Shown: one piece after another, positions 62,489 through 64,000 of the stretch
How the letters are laid out: every line of letters begins with the position of its first letter
How positions within the stretch are numbered: the first letter of the stretch is position 1
DNA from: Acidobacteriota bacterium
GTDB taxonomy: Bacteria; Acidobacteriota; Vicinamibacteria; Vicinamibacterales; SCN-69-37
Direction: 5' to 3'
Assembly (NCBI GenBank): GCA_020853395.1
Contig: JADYYY010000005.1
Coordinates: forward strand, 186,001-250,000
Length of the DNA stretch: 64,000 nt
Made by a program: the position numbers and the translations under genes
The notes under the pieces: model-generated
Told to the model about the DNA's origin: nothing
The model's database searches: none
What the model saw: only the letters and a program-made list of their open reading frames with translations

Positions 62489-62980
62489 ATGCCGGAACTG
62501 CCCTCGCGGCTCTGGAAGGACCTGCCGCTCGCCAAGCGTCTCCTCGCCGCGGACGCCTTCTGGAGGGACGAGGACTCGCCGGAGATCGAGGTGCAGCAGC
62601 AGGAGGCGGTCGTCGCCCTGGCGCGTCGGTTGAAGTTCAGACCGAAGAGCATCCTGGCCGAGCCGGTGGAGCGGCGCGCGGCGCAATTGGCGCATCTGCC
62701 CGAGGTCACGGACGCCATTGCCACGCGCGCGCTCATCGCGTATCACTTCCGTAACCAGCAGGCCCTCATGTCGAGCTTCCTCGACGCCTTGGGCATCGCG
62801 CACGATCACGGTCTCATCACCCAAGAAGCGGTGCGACCTCCGGACCGCGAGCGGCTTGGGAGTGCCGTGGCGACGATGAAGGGCGCGTTCGACCCGGAGG
62901 ACGTGCGGATTTATCTACGGACGCTGGCCGTGCTCGATCCGGAGACTTGGGCGAACGTCGACGTTTGGCTGAACGACTGA
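62489..62980 (+). CDS. Conserved unknown protein
   Basis: A 163-aa soluble, mainly helical protein not recognised as any characterised family. It starts MPELPSRLWKDLPLAKRLLAADAFWRDEDSPE and contains VVALARRLKFRPKSILAEPVERR, and it ends EDVRIYLRTLAVLDPETWANVDVWL. Composition and codon use match neighbours, and the ATG at 62489 is sensible, 48 bp from the divergent MFS gene. The 40-bp gap to the next gene suggests co-transcription. No catalytic motif can be pointed out. Confidence 0.7.
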   Translation: MPELPSRLWKDLPLAKRLLAADAFWRDEDSPEIEVQQQEAVVALARRLKFRPKSILAEPVERRAAQLAHLPEVTDAIATRALIAYHFRNQQALMSSFLDALGIAHDHGLITQEAVRPPDRERLGSAVATMKGAFDPEDVRIYLRTLAVLDPETWANVDVWLND

Positions 62981-63019
62981 CGGCTGTTGCCTGGCGTCCT
63001 AATTGCGTAAGGGCCGCAT

Positions 63020-63622
63020 ATGACCTGGCGAGTTCGCGCACTCTGGTGTCTGGCGGTCATCGCGCTGTCGACTCCTGCAGTCGAGCTGTTCGCACGGGCC
63101 ACCCCGCCCGCCCAGCCTCCGGCCGTTGCGGCGTCGCCAGCGCCACAGGCGCCTGACGCCACGACGCCGCCTCCACCTTTGACGGTCACGCCGGCGCAGA
63201 TCGAGCGGGTTCAGCGCGCACTCGCCCGCCGGCAATCCGGCCTGCGCCTGGACGAGCAGCAACTCCGGTTCTACCTGGAGATCATCGCCAGGCAGCCGAG
63301 CTTCGCCGAGTACACGCGCGGGTACGATTTCCTCAACGGTCCCACCCGGCGCGGCAATCCGATGACGCACCAGGAATTCCTGGACATGGTGACGCCGAAG
63401 GAGATGTACAGCTCCGACTTGATCCCGGCGATCGATCGGCTGCAGGCGGCGTTCACCAACTGGATCGGCCAGTCGCTGATTCGGCGGGCGCTCGAGGAGC
63501 TCAAGCAGGCCAAGGACGATCGTGAGGTTCAGGAGATCCGCGAGCGGATCACGCGCGAGCTGGACGCCCTCACGAGCGCCGGGAAAGGTAAGCCCCCAGC
63601 ATCCCGTTCCACGGCGGAATGA
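63020..63622 (+). CDS. Secreted protein of unknown function
   Basis: A 200-aa exported protein: signal peptide (LWCLAVIALSTPAVELFA), an Ala/Pro-rich linker (~30-60) and a helical region (~65-190) that I do not recognise. It includes LRLDEQQLRFYLEIIARQP and ALEELKQAKDDREVQEIRERI, suggesting a coiled coil. Its 3' end overlaps the convergent ferredoxin gene by 53 bp. Confidence 0.65.
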   Translation: MTWRVRALWCLAVIALSTPAVELFARATPPAQPPAVAASPAPQAPDATTPPPPLTVTPAQIERVQRALARRQSGLRLDEQQLRFYLEIIARQPSFAEYTRGYDFLNGPTRRGNPMTHQEFLDMVTPKEMYSSDLIPAIDRLQAAFTNWIGQSLIRRALEELKQAKDDREVQEIRERITRELDALTSAGKGKPPASRSTAE

Positions 63623-64000
63623 CGATCGAGACGGCGCCCGAGGCCCGCGCCTGGCACGCGAGCCGGATCAACGGCCGCTCCTCGTCGGTGCTCGGGTAGC
63701 CGAACACGCGCATCCGGCGGCGTTCGTCCCGATCGACGACCGGCGACAGCTTCTCGGCCCCGCCGAGCACGCCGACCCAGCACGTCCCGCACGACGCCGC
63801 CCGGCACTCGACCGGAATCGGGCCCTCGCCGGGCGTACATCGCAAATCCCTCGAGCGATAGTCGCGCGGATCGCTCTGCGCACCCGACGCCAGCTCCTGA
63901 CCTTCGAGGACCGTGAACTTCGCGTCCGGATCGTTTTCGTCGAACGTGACGGTCCACCGCTTCTTGAGGCCGCGGGTGAACCCGAGCAGGCCCTGCCAGT
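63570..64000 (-). CDS. [2Fe-2S] ferredoxin-domain protein, 5' end beyond window
   Basis: Read on the minus strand the frame is open to the right edge, so the start is missing. About 142 residues are visible. A plant-type [2Fe-2S] domain is clear: VECRAASCGTCWVGV gives the CX4CX2C loop and LACQ supplies the fourth cysteine. Upstream WTVTFDENDPDAKFTVLEGQEL is the preceding beta-grasp part. The trailing sequence after LACQ is short. The partner enzyme is not visible. A TTG at 63845 is not a credible start because the domain begins upstream. Confidence 0.85.
   Translation of the reverse strand, partial: WQGLLGFTRGLKKRWTVTFDENDPDAKFTVLEGQELASGAQSDPRDYRSRDLRCTPGEGPIPVECRAASCGTCWVGVLGGAEKLSPVVDRDERRRMRVFGYPSTDEERPLIRLACQARASGAVSIVIPPWNGMLGAYLSRRS

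Overview
The window is G+C-rich bacterial DNA with dense, mostly well-recognised genes, many of them overlapping by ATGA or GTGA junctions. Several traits together suggest an Acidobacteriota genome, most likely the Vicinamibacteria (subdivision 6) type. They are a DUF1800/DUF1501 secreted pair, a reaction-centre-type cytochrome c subunit homologue, a Gly/Arg-rich PQQ dehydrogenase, many secreted TolB-like and GH16 proteins, a HemC-HemD fusion and frequent GTG/TTG starts. The taxonomic call is inference; no rRNA or tRNA gene was found.

Layout. 0-7 kb (mostly minus): type IIA topoisomerase B subunit (cut by the left edge), EamA exporter, methyltransferase, GH16 glycosidase, then YaeQ, an ABM monooxygenase-like protein and a redoxin, whose upstream gaps are filled with NNCATCGG repeat arrays. 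7-14.3 kb: TCA-cycle genes sucA-sucB (with an OB-fold lipoprotein) and fumC, a CBM9-like secreted protein, and a diheme cytochrome. 14.5-19 kb (plus): LLM-class flavin oxidoreductase, VOC protein, diheme cytochrome c and PQQ dehydrogenase. 19-23.4 kb: a small accessory patch with an epimerase, a frameshifted nucleotidyltransferase plus partner, a decayed NTF2-like fragment, an aldo/keto reductase and an intact-looking HepT/MntA (HEPN/MNT) toxin-antitoxin pair. 23.7-28 kb: DUF1800/DUF1501 pair and a secreted esterase. 28-33 kb: ParC-like subunit overlapping a HEAT-repeat gene, DUF1801 and TolB-like proteins.

34-45 kb is the centrepiece: an almost complete heme pathway. hemH is divergent from hemA(short)-hemCD-hemB-hemL-[histidine kinase-response regulator]-hemE-hemN-hemG, with nearly every junction overlapping. 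A two-component system sits inside the operon between hemL and hemE, and the hemH/hemA divergent promoter carries CGGACAA direct repeats that could be its operator. The enzymes run from glutamyl-tRNA to protoheme by the protoporphyrin branch.

45-64 kb: tandem-cyclophilin PPIase, rhodanese-SufE sulfur module, M28 peptidase and CPBP protease. Next come cobalamin-dependent metH with an overlapping upstream ArsR-methyltransferase fusion (SahR-like regulator candidate), an alpha/beta hydrolase, oligoendopeptidase F and a 974-residue DUF349 coiled-coil protein. The window ends with an amidohydrolase/MFS pair, two unknown proteins and a [2Fe-2S] ferredoxin cut by the right edge.

Non-genic structure: NNCATCGG octamer arrays with a 45-bp higher-order unit and an inverted arm, a dispersed ~85-bp intergenic repeat in two copies (4.6 and 19.1 kb), a 9-bp tandem repeat after DUF1801, and a few hairpins.
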